A stretch of 64,000 nt of DNA from Rhizobium lentis. GTDB taxonomy: Bacteria > Pseudomonadota > Alphaproteobacteria > Rhizobiales > Rhizobiaceae. A program made the position numbers and the translations under genes. Of this stretch, positions 11,574-20,804 are shown one piece after another. How positions within the stretch are numbered: position 1 is the first letter of the stretch; each line of letters starts with the position of its first letter. The stretch is from the NCBI RefSeq assembly GCF_017352135.1, contig NZ_CP071458.1, positions 1 to 64,000 on the forward strand. Direction: 5' to 3'. The notes under the pieces are model-generated. The model saw only the letters and a program-made list of their open reading frames with translations. It ran no database searches and was not told the DNA's origin.

Positions 11574-11866
11574 ATAATTTGGGCGCCGAGCTCAAGAGGC
11601 TAGGCATTCTCCTTTTTTAGCCGATGCTTGTCGAGACGACAGTATTTTCTGTGCATTTCCAAGTGTCGGTTGTGTTTTCAATGTAGAAAAGCGCTATTGA
11701 TTTAATCACGTATCTGGCCATCCAAGTATGGCTCTGCCATAATGGCAATCATCGACAGTAACGTCTGCGTTCGGCGCTTCATATTCCATTCGAAACCAGC
11801 GCTTCGGCGGAGGCGTTGAACGTTATGTAGGTGGATATACGCTCGATGTCCATAACAAAATGAAAT
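11574..11866. other. Promoter region of the proV operon
   Basis: AT-richer than its surroundings, with no open frame of note. It must contain the leftward promoter for the proV-proW-proX genes. I cannot name the promoter elements with certainty. Confidence 0.4.
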
Positions 11867-12240
11867 TTATTGCCAGCGGGTCATCGTGATGGCGCAAAAA
11901 TAGGCTGTTTTGGGCTTCTGCGACCCTGGCGTTGTGCGCGGCTTCGGGTGAATCCGACGCTTGCGGAACTTCGGGGCTCCGAAGTCGTCGAGCTCCTGCG
12001 CACAGTGCGATAGCTCATGCTCCATGAGGGCGCGGGCCTGAGCGTCGCTTGCAGACATCCAGAAGTTGGCATCGATCGTGATTATGAAATCAGGGACCGA
12101 CCCGAACACAGCGACGACGCCTTCAAGCGCAACCTAGTCCGTCAGGGCCCTGGCCAGATCTGCAGCGCGAACTGGTCGGGCACGGGCGCGACGCCGAAGG
12201 ACCTCGTAGTAAGGTTTCACAACGATATAGAAGGTGAAGC
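11867..12240 (-). pseudogene. Phage-type putative metallopeptidase, broken
   Basis: The minus strand reads VRAADLARALTD, a TAG stop at about 12136, then VALEGVVAVFGSVPDFIITIDANFW and ALMEHELSHCAQE. This matches the zinc-binding HExxH core of the small putative metallopeptidases carried by prophages. After APKFRK the frame is lost. With an internal stop and a frameshift the gene cannot be functional. No other phage gene is seen next to it, so it is a relic of an earlier mobile element. Confidence 0.65.
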
Positions 12241-12938
12241 TTCCTTCACCTTCTCCATTTCCCTGCGCTCGCCTTTTGCTGTCTTTCGTTATCTTGGAGC
12301 ATTGATGCGATCCAACCCCAATGCCTTCAGGCTCCAGACGGAGGAGGCCCTTCGGCGGGCGACCGACACATCGATTATCAAAGTCACTCGGGGACGATCG
12401 CACAACTGCTTTGCCGCCACAGTCTACCGTGGCTCGGCTTATTGCGTCCCAGAGAGGGGCGCCGAAAACACCAAACAAGTCTTTTCGATCCTCGCCCAGC
12501 TTGTTGCGCTCAGCGTTACCCCGGGGACGCTGCCGGTTACAAGTGACGTGCGCCTGATCCAGTAAGTGGTATGTTTAGGTGCGCCTTTCGCGATGCTTTG
12601 TGACAAGTCGCAACAGTCGGAATACTCGCATAGGCCAGCGGAGCAGCGACCATATTGACTACCGACTACGGTGCCTCCGTTCAAAGACGCGCCTACCCTG
12701 GCGCGGTCGATCCAAGATTGCGTTAAACCATTGCGCCAGTGGAAGCAGCTCGGGCAACTGATGCTTTCTTGCTTGATGGAGTCGCGCGGTAGCCGCACAT
12801 ATAATGGCACTTGCCTCGTCGTCTTGGCCGTGTTCGGCCATTTGTGGTGCGGAAAAATCCTGCGCTTTCTGGCCGCGTTGGCCGGAGGGCGATGATGCTC
12901 GACGTCGAGTTCACCGCCTGCGGCCCGCGCTCCGAGCA
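12241..12938. other. Non-coding or unrecognisable stretch
   Basis: Several overlapping open frames exist on both strands, but none has a recognisable motif or a credible start. I see no repeats, RNA genes or insertion-sequence ends. It separates the broken metallopeptidase from the AbiE-like pair. Confidence 0.4.
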
Positions 12939-13850
12939 TCACTTGAACGCAATACCAAGCGCGCTTAAAAACTCGAGCATGATGTCATTGACGGCACGCT
13001 GGCGCAAAATCCGGGCTTCTCTGATTTCCGTGTCGTCTGCAGCACCTTCAATTTCGAACTGCGCCACGGCAACGTTGCCTTCGCGCAGGTAGCCTTCGTC
13101 TGGCGCCGGATCACAAAAGCGGGTGAGCAAAAGCGTCAGGGCACGTTCGATGACCTCCCGATCGTTGCCTTTCAGAGCCTCTTGGAATTTGGCGATTGCG
13201 CCGGCGAGCCCGCCTTCTCCGTGTTCGAGGCAGTAGACGAGATCGTGCGCATCTTTGCGCTCACGCCGGTGATCAAAGGCAAACGCCTTGAGGCATGTGA
13301 ATGCCACGATATCGGCGTAGGGGATGGATTCTGTCGAGCGGCCTTTTTCACCCAACAGATCAGCGGTGACTTCCATCCGATCGTGGTGCCCGAACACGAG
13401 CGACGCGTGAGGGATATTCACCGCAGAAACATTTCCTTCCGTCGGCAGTTCCTGCAATGCGCCACCCCGGAGCTTCGGATCGTCTGCCAAGAACTCCAGA
13501 ATGACGAGAATGCCGTGCTCGGTCATGGTCTGCCAACGCCAGTTGACCTTATTGCCCTTGTCATTTTGCGCACGCTCGAAACCCATTTTTTTGAGGTTCT
13601 GCTCGAGCGTCCGGTATGCCTCTGTGTCGGCGAGGATCGACAGATCGACGACAACATCGATATCACCGGTTCCTGCATGAGGCGGGACGTCAGGCGGCCT
13701 CTTGGTGACGATGTAGCGCGGTGCAAGCCCACCGACCAGAAAGACGGAATCACGCCAGGGGCCGAGGCCGCTGAAGAGCGTAACCAGGACGCGCTCGCAG
13801 TCGCGGGTAACATCGGCACTGTATTCAGTCAGTATCTGGGGCTTTGTCAT
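12939..13850 (-). CDS. AbiEii-like nucleotidyltransferase (toxin of a type IV-like pair)
   Basis: A 303-residue protein with a nucleotidyltransferase core. LVGGLAPRYI is followed by GTGDIDVVVDL, giving the GG...DxD signature of the AbiEii/MenT superfamily. Later blocks (YADIVAFTCLKAFAF, RRERKDAHDLVYCLE) match the Kx(n)RxKDxxD part of AbiEii proteins. The start overlaps the stop of the upstream gene by four bases, so the pair is translationally coupled. In AbiE systems the NTase is a growth-inhibiting toxin that can abort phage infection and the partner is a transcriptional repressor. It appears intact. Function is inferred from family only. Confidence 0.75.
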   Translation of the reverse strand: MTKPQILTEYSADVTRDCERVLVTLFSGLGPWRDSVFLVGGLAPRYIVTKRPPDVPPHAGTGDIDVVVDLSILADTEAYRTLEQNLKKMGFERAQNDKGNKVNWRWQTMTEHGILVILEFLADDPKLRGGALQELPTEGNVSAVNIPHASLVFGHHDRMEVTADLLGEKGRSTESIPYADIVAFTCLKAFAFDHRRERKDAHDLVYCLEHGEGGLAGAIAKFQEALKGNDREVIERALTLLLTRFCDPAPDEGYLREGNVAVAQFEIEGAADDTEIREARILRQRAVNDIMLEFLSALGIAFK

Positions 13851-14929
13851 TCGGGTACCGCGAGTTTTGTCAGCCGAAGATGGTCGGCCAGTTCCTTTGA
13901 GCGACCGCTGTCAAGCTGCAGGAGATCGAGGTAGGTTTGAAGTGGATCTGTGACCCAGACATGACCGACCCGTTGGCGAAACAGAAAGTCGTGGCGTGGA
14001 TTAGAGTCTATAACTCCCAGATTCCAGCCCTCTTTGACAGCCTTTGCTCCCAGTTTTCGAAGAAGGCTTTCGCCGCCATGATCGATGCGGCAATGGATTT
14101 GGGATATCTTCGAGAGGTGCGGTGCATGGATCTGCCCGGCCATGAGCCCGGAAATTTCGTAGCGAACTCCCGTCTCATCGCAGATGCGGTCAATCTCACG
14201 GATCGCCTCATCGATATTGGTCATCCGCATATAGTACGAGCGGAGCGGCTTCGGCTTGATCGAAGCGACATAGGAAGACCACTCGTCAAGCAGCGCGCGG
14301 GGATTGGAGAGTATCCTTTCCTTCGATGGACCGGCACCCTTGGAGCTCACCCATTCGCGGCGCTCTAGTTCGATAAGAACCTGGGATGCAGTTGTGGGAG
14401 ATACGGATGCCCGCTCGGCCAGTTCATGCACACCGAACCATTGGTCCTTAAATGTCCAGACGGCATGGAGGGCCTTTGCGCGACTTCCAACGAACAGATT
14501 GTTGAGCGATCGAGCCTGCTGCTTCGAGGCTGGCTTTTCGACGAGAACAAAGAGATTGTCGGCCGAAAGATAGAGACTGCCGCTACGATCGAAATAACCG
14601 ATCTTCTCCTCGCGCAGGAGTGCGCGTGCGCCTGGGGAAATGGTATCGGCCATCAATAGGGGGAGAACTCTGGAATTGCATGGCGGCATGACGGCAATGT
14701 ATTTCTTCAGCTGCCAGATTGCTTCCCTGACGTCTCTTGGAAAAGCTGATCTTTTGACCTCGACAACAAGTTTGAGAGGCGCATCAAAAAATCGCGCATC
14801 TATAAGGAAATCTGCGTGAGAGTTTCCCATCTGCGACTCAGACATGGGCTCGGACGTGATTTCCCCGCCTGCCTCCGTGAGGCTGGCCGTCAATTTACCC
14901 AACATATCGATAGCGATGAAATCTTCCAC
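13847..14929 (-). CDS. AbiEi-like antitoxin/regulator with nuclease-like N-terminus
   Basis: About 360 residues. The N-terminal third has a PD-(D/E)XK-like arrangement (HADFLIDARF followed by LKLVVEVKR). The middle holds a winged helix (VHELAERASVSPTTASQVLIELERREWV) and the C-terminal part resembles the AbiEi domain. I prefer the GTG at 14929, which has AGGGA five bases upstream; an internal ATG at 14905 lacks a site, and the frame is open to 15076. It is the first gene of the two-gene operon and probably represses it. Whether the nuclease-like fold is catalytic is unknown. Confidence 0.65.
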   Translation of the reverse strand: MEDFIAIDMLGKLTASLTEAGGEITSEPMSESQMGNSHADFLIDARFFDAPLKLVVEVKRSAFPRDVREAIWQLKKYIAVMPPCNSRVLPLLMADTISPGARALLREEKIGYFDRSGSLYLSADNLFVLVEKPASKQQARSLNNLFVGSRAKALHAVWTFKDQWFGVHELAERASVSPTTASQVLIELERREWVSSKGAGPSKERILSNPRALLDEWSSYVASIKPKPLRSYYMRMTNIDEAIREIDRICDETGVRYEISGLMAGQIHAPHLSKISQIHCRIDHGGESLLRKLGAKAVKEGWNLGVIDSNPRHDFLFRQRVGHVWVTDPLQTYLDLLQLDSGRSKELADHLRLTKLAVPE

Positions 14930-15154
14930 GATATTCCCTGTGCAGCAAATATAGCCTCTATGCCGCATATCCGCAAAAATGTCGATATGTACTGCGCAGC
15001 AAACAAGCAAACTGCTGTTCTGGCTTGCCTCATGCCGCGCGAGCGCCTTGAAGGGACACGAACTCCAGAACGTCATTTAGCTACTAAAATACAGCCGCGA
15101 CAGCCACACAAAATGCTTAATTTTCGCGTGGCCAGCTAATATCCAGCTTAAGCC

Positions 15155-15812
15155 TTATCGCTCAATAACCAGATCGCTGAGTGGTTTCGAACAGCAAGGC
15201 AAGAAAAATCCGGCGTTGATTTCGCGTTGGCGGATACCGCCGTTGTGGTTCATGTCGACGGTGCCGCTGACGAGTTTCGATTTGCAGGTGCCGCAGAGGC
15301 CGTTCGAGCAGGACGACGGGATTTTCACGCCGGCCTTCTTTGCGCAGGACAGCACGGTCTGATCGGATGTGACGTCAATCGTACGACCCTGCTTGGCAAA
15401 CTCGACCTTGAAGGGCGCGAGCACTGCCTCGTCCGTCATCGGAAGCGGAGCGTCGTCGATCACGGCGGCGTCAAAACTCTCTTCGATGTAATTTTCGGGT
15501 GGCACGCCGAGGTCTGCCGAAATCGTCCGTGCCGCAGCCATGAACGGAGCCAGGCCACAGCACAGGATCACCCGCTCCGTGAGGTCGGGAACAATGAGCT
15601 TGAACAGGTCGCGCGAAATCCGGCCGTGAAGGCCAGACCACGAGGTTTCGCCGGTGAGCGTCTCCGGCAGGAAATACAGGAGAAAGCCTTTCAGCTTGGT
15701 CGCAAGGCTCGCCAGTTCGTTACGGAACACCAGGTCGCCCGGCGTCCGGCTGGCATGCAAGAAGATGACGTCGACCGGCAGCGCCGTGTCGGCAAGCTCA
15801 CGCGCCATCGCG
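15155..15812 (-). pseudogene. Rieske demethylase reductase component, 3' part only
   Basis: The C-terminal 220 or so residues of a ferredoxin-NAD(P)H reductase of the GbcB/stachydrine-demethylase type. Part of the NAD-binding domain (VDVIFLHASRTPGD, VILCCGLAPFM) is followed by a plant-type 2Fe-2S domain (CSNGLCGTC and a later PCC). The FAD-binding N-terminus is missing: near 15812 the sequence passes straight into the 5'-truncated LysR gene of the opposite strand. Such reductases feed electrons to oxygenases that demethylate glycine betaine or proline betaine. The remnant therefore hints that this neighbourhood once carried a complete betaine demethylase. Confidence 0.85.
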
Positions 15813-16675
15813 CTCGTGGCGCTGGAGGCCGCCATCCGGCATCGCAGCTTTACCGCGGCAGCCAGTGAATTGGGGGTGACGCAGGCTGCGGTCAGTCGCA
15901 TGATTGCCCTTCTGGAGGATGATTTCGGCCGGCCGCTCTTTCATCGCGGCCACCGGACGATCGAACCGACTCCTGCCTGCCTCATTCTCGGCGCGACGCT
16001 AGCAGACAGTCTGTCCAATATTGCCGACAGCGTCGATGCGGTGCGCGCCAGCGTCACCGACGTCGTGACCATCGGCGCAACGATCGCATTCTCGTCGTTC
16101 TGGCTGCTTCCGAACATCGCCGAGTTTCGCCAGCTCAATCCGGACATCAGATTCGCGTGGTCTCACAGGACAGCAAGCTGGACCTGACAAACGGCGGCGT
16201 CGATATCGCGATCCGATATGGCGTGCCGCCTTTCAATGACGGGATCGTGCTGGGATCATGCGGGGACCGGATCTATCCTGTCTGCTCGCCGCATTATGCC
16301 ACGTCCCGTCGCGTCGAGGATTTCCCCCATGGCGGCTATGAACTGATCGAGACCGATGTTCCAAACAGAAGCTGGTATCGATAGGAAGACTGGTTTGCCC
16401 GGCGCGGCCGCAAGCCGGACAATCTGCGCTCGATCCTCCGCCTCAGCCATTACACCGAGACTATCTATGCGGCACGGGCCGGCCAGGGCGTTGCGCTCGG
16501 ATGGGATGTGCATATCAAGACATTTCTGGCTGACGGCAGCCTCGTCAAGGTCGGGGACACGGAGTTCGAGGCGGAGGGCCGCTACAACGTTCTGTTACCG
16601 GTCGATGCCAAGCGCTCCGCGATCGCCGATTTTGCAGCCGGATGGCTAACGCAGGCTCTGCAGAAAACGTCCTGA
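15813..16675 (+). pseudogene. LysR-family regulator, truncated, frameshifted and stopped
   Basis: A GcvA-type LysR protein. The helix-turn-helix block (AAIRHRSFTAAASELGVTQAAVSRMI) begins directly at the junction with the reductase remnant, so the start codon and first residues are gone. One base is missing near 16147 (after LNPDIR), and the co-inducer domain continues in a second frame from VVSQDSK. That frame meets a TAG at 16382-16384 and then runs on in frame to a natural stop at 16673-16675. Three independent lesions make this a true pseudogene rather than a sequencing slip. Confidence 0.85.
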
Positions 16676-16699
16676 GCCGCCCCGTCCAAAGGCCAAGCG

Positions 16700-17416
16700 T
16701 CAGACCTGTTGCGCATCCTTCTCCTGCGACGAGCCGGGCTCGACCGGAAGATCAGCCTTCATGTCGTTGGGCACGACATAGAGTTCCATGTTTTCGCGCG
16801 ACAGTTCCCAGTGCTTGAAGACCAGGTCGACGACGGCGTGTTCGTCATGGGCTTTGATCGCGTCGATGAAGCCGTCATGGTGCTCGACAGCCAGTTGAAG
16901 GCGCTGCCGCATGTCATCATTGCGCGGATGGAAAAAGGTGTGGCCGATTCGGGCGTGATCGATAAGCAGCCGCCCGAGGCTGGGCTGCAGATAAACGTTG
17001 CCCGACATCTCACCCATGATCTCGTGAAACCTGTTGTTCTCCAAGACCATTTCAAGCGTATCGAGATTCTCACTGGCGGTTCGAAATTTCTCCTGCGTAT
17101 CGCGTAGTTCCGACAACTGCCTAGGCTTGAAGTTTTGCACCGCCAGCCGGCCGATTGCTGCATAAATCATTGGCGCTATAAGAAAAAAATGGCGCAGAGT
17201 TGAATGATTCAGCGGGATAACGCGCGCGCTTCTGTTTTCCCGCATGTCAATGTAGCCTTCTCCTGCGAGGCGCCGAAGCGTGTCCCGTACGGGCGTGCGA
17301 GACAGGCCATACTTCTCGCTGAGGCTGACCTCATCCACATCCTCGTCGGGGTCGAGTTCCATCGTGAGGATCTGACGCTTGAGATCATCGTAGAGAGTGC
17401 TCTTGCCGCTCTTCAT
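16700..17416 (-). CDS. GntR/FadR-type regulator (paralogue 1)
   Basis: A 238-residue GntR protein. The N-terminal winged helix (LYDDLKRQILTMELDPDEDVDEVSLSEKYGLSRTPVRDTLRRL, split here at about residues 8-51) precedes an all-helical FCD ligand-binding domain. That domain has the metal-ligand type pattern (NNRFHEIMGEMSGN, HHDGFIDAI). It is divergent from, and very similar along its length to, the GntR gene at 17676. The two share almost the same recognition helix, so they may bind the same operator in the 259-bp intergenic region. The ligand is probably a metabolite of the catabolic cluster to the right. Confidence 0.9.
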   Translation of the reverse strand: MKSGKSTLYDDLKRQILTMELDPDEDVDEVSLSEKYGLSRTPVRDTLRRLAGEGYIDMRENRSARVIPLNHSTLRHFFLIAPMIYAAIGRLAVQNFKPRQLSELRDTQEKFRTASENLDTLEMVLENNRFHEIMGEMSGNVYLQPSLGRLLIDHARIGHTFFHPRNDDMRQRLQLAVEHHDGFIDAIKAHDEHAVVDLVFKHWELSRENMELYVVPNDMKADLPVEPGSSQEKDAQQV

Positions 17417-17675
17417 TCAATTCATTCCCCAGGCAGAAGTGTCCGATCTGCGATTGGCTTAAGGCCGACCGTCGCCGTTGGCAATCTCGATATTCAGTCG
17501 GGGCTCGCGTGACAGTGCTCTTAATTTTATCACTTTGCACAACTGTATATTTTCGGTGTAACTATTGTGTACTTTCAAAATACAATTTTGTTGACTCATC
17601 TAAAATCTCATGCAAGCTTGTCCTCATAAGCCGACAGCGCGATGCGCGGGCCAGGTCACACATCGGGGATTTGAG
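17417..17675. promoter_or_regulatory. Divergent promoter region with GntR-type half-sites
   Basis: The intergenic region between the two divergent GntR genes is AT-rich over 17521-17600. It contains an imperfect inverted repeat, ATTGTGTAC at 17564-17572 facing TACAAT at 17581-17586, and a related TGTATA at about 17544. These resemble the TTGTATACAA-type operators of FadR-subfamily regulators. Both regulators, and the whole rightward operon, are probably controlled here. The exact operator is inference. Confidence 0.5.
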
Positions 17676-18386
17676 ATGAAGGGCGGCAAGAGCGAACTCT
17701 ACGACGATCTCAAGCGCCGGATCCTGACGATGGAACTCGATCCGGACGAAGACCTGGATGAAGTGTCGCTGAGTGAAAAATACGGCCTGTCACGGACCCC
17801 GGTGCGGGAGGTCTTCCGTCGCCTGGAAGGCGAAGGCTACGTGGATATCCGCACCAACCGCGGCGCTCGGGTCATCCCGATGAACCACTCGACGCTGCGC
17901 CACTTCTTCCTGGTCGCCCCGATGATCTACGCGGCGATCGGACGCCTCGCGGTTCGGAATTTCAAGGTGAAGCAGCTGTCCGAGTTGCAGACAACCCAGG
18001 AACAGTTTCGGGCCGCGAGCATCTCGCACGATGCGCTTTCGATGACCCTCGCCAACAACCGGTTTCACGAGATCATCGGCGAGATGTCGGGCAACGAGTA
18101 CCTGCAACCGAGCCTCGGCAGGCTGCTGATCGATCATGCGCGCATCGGCCACACATTCTTCCGCCCCCGCAACGCGGACATGCAAGAGCGGCTTCGAAAA
18201 TCAGTCGGTCATCATGACGGGTTCATCGCGGCGATCGCCGCCCGTGACGAAGACGCTGTCGTCGACCTCGTGTTCGAACACTGGGAACTGTCGCGCGAGA
18301 ACATGGAAATGTTCATCGCACCCCAAGCACTCAAGGCGGACGCACTGGTCGTAACGCCGACGCAATCCACGGAGAAGTCATCATGA
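17676..18386 (+). CDS. GntR/FadR-type regulator (paralogue 2), first gene of the catabolic operon
   Basis: A 236-residue GntR regulator with the same architecture as its divergent neighbour: winged helix in residues 8-55 and FCD domain after that (NNRFHEIIGEMSGN, HHDGFIAAI). The start is the ATG at 17676 with GGGGA just upstream; the frame is open back to 17610. Its stop overlaps the start of the DapA-family gene (ATGA), so it is the first gene of the catabolic operon. In Sinorhizobium the hydroxyproline cluster is controlled by a GntR repressor (HypR), a useful but unproven comparison. The C-terminal tails of the two paralogues differ most. Confidence 0.9.
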   Translation: MKGGKSELYDDLKRRILTMELDPDEDLDEVSLSEKYGLSRTPVREVFRRLEGEGYVDIRTNRGARVIPMNHSTLRHFFLVAPMIYAAIGRLAVRNFKVKQLSELQTTQEQFRAASISHDALSMTLANNRFHEIIGEMSGNEYLQPSLGRLLIDHARIGHTFFRPRNADMQERLRKSVGHHDGFIAAIAARDEDAVVDLVFEHWELSRENMEMFIAPQALKADALVVTPTQSTEKSS

Positions 18387-19294
18387 AATTCGAAGGCATC
18401 TACACCCCGGCGATCACGCCGCTCGGGCCTGACAGGCAGATCGACCGTAAGGGGTTTGCGGCAGTGCTGGAATCGCTGATCGAAGCCAAGGTTCATGGCA
18501 TCATCGTCGGCGGATCGACGGGCGAATATTACGCTCAGAGCGCCCAGGAACGCTTCGAGCTTGCCGCTTACGCCAAGGATGTCATCGGGACACGCCTCGC
18601 CCTTGTCATCGGCACCGGTGCAACGCGGACCGAAGACTCCGTTGAATATGCCAAGGCTGCGAAGGAAATCGGCGCTGACGCGATCCTGGTCTCGTCGCCG
18701 CCCTATGCGCTGCCGACGGAAAAGGAGAATGCGATCCATGCCTTGACGATCGACCGCGCCGCCAACCTGCCGATCATGCTCTACAATTATCCGGCCCGCA
18801 TGGGCATCACCATGCGCGAGGACTATTTCTCCCGCGTGGGCCGGTCCAAAAACGTCGTGGCAATCAAGGAAAGCTCCGGCGAAATGGCCAACGTCCATCT
18901 CCTGGCGCGCAAGTTTCCGCATATCCGCCTTTCCTGTGGCTGGGACGACCAGGCCCTGGAATTCTTTGCCTGGGGTGCCAAAAGCTGGGTCTGCGCCGGC
19001 TCCAACTTCCTGCCGCGCGAACATGTCGCCCTCTACGAAGCCTGCGTCCTTGAAAAGAATTTCGACAAGGGCCGCGCGATCATGACGGCGATGCTGCCGC
19101 TGATGGACTTCCTCGAATGTGGAAAATTCGTCCAGTCGATCAAGCATGGATGCGAGATCATCGGCCTGAAGACAGGGTCCGTGCGCGCGCCACTGCGCCC
19201 GCTCAATTCCGAAGAAAAAAGAACCCTTGAAACCGTTGTCGCGACTTTAAAGCGCACGGTTGCCCAAATCACGTCGGGAGCCAACAATGCATGA
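18383..19294 (+). CDS. DapA/NAL-family lyase or deaminase
   Basis: A 303-residue TIM-barrel Schiff-base enzyme of the dihydrodipicolinate synthase family. Lys162 (VAIKESSGE) is the Schiff-base lysine and Tyr134 (LYNYPARMG) the catalytic tyrosine; GGSTGEY near 43-49 binds the substrate carboxylate. DapA itself is unlikely in this context. Family members in catabolic clusters include 1-pyrroline-4-hydroxy-2-carboxylate deaminase (HypD), keto-deoxy-sugar aldolases and others. Placed between a GntR regulator and an aldehyde dehydrogenase, with a racemase-family enzyme downstream, a HypD-like deaminase is the best guess. It is coupled to the genes on both sides. Confidence 0.85.
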   Translation: MKFEGIYTPAITPLGPDRQIDRKGFAAVLESLIEAKVHGIIVGGSTGEYYAQSAQERFELAAYAKDVIGTRLALVIGTGATRTEDSVEYAKAAKEIGADAILVSSPPYALPTEKENAIHALTIDRAANLPIMLYNYPARMGITMREDYFSRVGRSKNVVAIKESSGEMANVHLLARKFPHIRLSCGWDDQALEFFAWGAKSWVCAGSNFLPREHVALYEACVLEKNFDKGRAIMTAMLPLMDFLECGKFVQSIKHGCEIIGLKTGSVRAPLRPLNSEEKRTLETVVATLKRTVAQITSGANNA

Positions 19295-20804
19295 ACCCTT
19301 GAACGCGGCCGAATACAAGGCAATCGCCGCCAACCTTCATTTGCCGACCAACGCCTTTATCGATGGCGCCTTCCGCCCGGCGAAATCCGGCAAGACATTC
19401 ACGACGACGAACCCTGCGACCGGCGAGACGCTAGCCGAGATCGCGGCCTGTGACGCTGTTGATGTCGATGATGCGGTTGCAAATGCGAAAACGGCGTTCG
19501 ACGACGGTCGCTGGCGTTTGTTGCCTCCCGGCGACCGGAAGGCGGCCCTCCTCAAACTCGCCAAGCTCCTGGAGGAAAACCGCCACGAGCTCGCCGTTAT
19601 GGAAAGCATCGACAGTGGCAAGCCGGTGCGCGAATGCCAGACAGTCGATGTGGCGGACACGATCCACACGATCCGCTTCCATGCCGAACTCATCGACAAG
19701 CTTTACGACAACACCAACCCGGTCGGGCCGAATGCCCTTGCCATGGTGGTGCGCGAACCGATCGGCGTCGTCGGCTGCGTGCTGCCCTGGAACTTCCCGC
19801 TCTTGATGCTCGCCTGGAAGATCGGACCTGCGCTTGCATCGGGATGCTCCGTCATCGTCAAGCCCGCGCAGGAAACCACACTTACCACCCTTCGTGTTGC
19901 AGAACTGGCTCTCGAGGCCGGCATCCCCGCGGGCGTCTTCAATGTCGTCACCGGCAGCGGCAAGGACGTCGGTGAGCCGATCGGCCTGCACATGGATATC
20001 GATATGGTCGCCTTTACCGGATCGACGCCGACCGGACGTCGCTTCCTGCGTTACTCGGCGGATTCAAACCTCAAGAAGGTCGTGCTCGAATGCGGCGGCA
20101 AGAACCCGGCCGTCGTCCTCGATGATGCCGAAGACCTCGACCTCGTTGCCGAGCAGGTCGTCAACGGTGCTTTCTGGAACATGGGCGAGAATTGCTCGGC
20201 GACGTCTCGCCTGATCGTCGACAGCAAGATCAAGGATGAGTTGCTCGAACGTATCGGCGCCTATCTGCGCGAATGGAAAACCGGCGATCCGCTGGATCCA
20301 GAAAATCGCATCGGCGCTCTGGTCAGCAAGTCGCACTTCGACAAGGTCAAATCCTTCCTCGACGACGTGAAGAAGGAGAAGCTATCGCTCACCCATGGCG
20401 GCGAGACCCTGAAGGGCATCTTCATCGAACCTACCGTCGTCGATGGCGTCACCCCTGCGAGCCGCCTTTTCCAGGAGGAGATCTTCGGGCCCATCCTGTC
20501 GGTAACCACGTTCGAAACGTTGGCGGAAGCCGTGAAGCTGGCCAACGACACCAATTATGGCCTCACCGCTTCGGTTTATACCGGCAGTCTGCGCAAGGCG
20601 ATCAAGCTGTCGCGCGAAATCCGGGCAGGCCTGGTCACCGTCAACTGCTTCGGCGAAGGTGACGCCTCGACGCCCTTCGGCGGCTACAAGGAATCGGGTT
20701 TTGGCGGCCGCGACAAGTCGATCTTCGCCCACGACAACTACTGTGAACTGAAGACGATCTGGATCGATATCTCCGAGCGCTCCGTGGACGAGACGATCCG
20801 ATGA
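19287..20804 (+). CDS. NAD(P)-dependent aldehyde dehydrogenase
   Basis: A 505-residue ALDH. Asn169 (PWNF), Glu268 (LECGGKNP) and Cys303 (GENCSATSR) form the catalytic set, and FTGST (243-247) lies in the nucleotide site. The overall sequence is of the PuuC/betaine-aldehyde type. The ATG at 19287 has GGGAG at good spacing and overlaps the end of the upstream gene by eight bases. In a hydroxyproline-type pathway the role would be oxidation of 2-oxoglutarate semialdehyde to 2-oxoglutarate. With the oxidase downstream it could also serve an amine-derived aldehyde. The substrate cannot be read from sequence. Confidence 0.88.
   Translation: MHEPLNAAEYKAIAANLHLPTNAFIDGAFRPAKSGKTFTTTNPATGETLAEIAACDAVDVDDAVANAKTAFDDGRWRLLPPGDRKAALLKLAKLLEENRHELAVMESIDSGKPVRECQTVDVADTIHTIRFHAELIDKLYDNTNPVGPNALAMVVREPIGVVGCVLPWNFPLLMLAWKIGPALASGCSVIVKPAQETTLTTLRVAELALEAGIPAGVFNVVTGSGKDVGEPIGLHMDIDMVAFTGSTPTGRRFLRYSADSNLKKVVLECGGKNPAVVLDDAEDLDLVAEQVVNGAFWNMGENCSATSRLIVDSKIKDELLERIGAYLREWKTGDPLDPENRIGALVSKSHFDKVKSFLDDVKKEKLSLTHGGETLKGIFIEPTVVDGVTPASRLFQEEIFGPILSVTTFETLAEAVKLANDTNYGLTASVYTGSLRKAIKLSREIRAGLVTVNCFGEGDASTPFGGYKESGFGGRDKSIFAHDNYCELKTIWIDISERSVDETIR

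Noticed and set aside
12017..12565. 182-codon open frame on the + strand over the metallopeptidase remnant
   Set aside because: The opposite strand carries the recognisable HELSH core; the + frame has no family resemblance.
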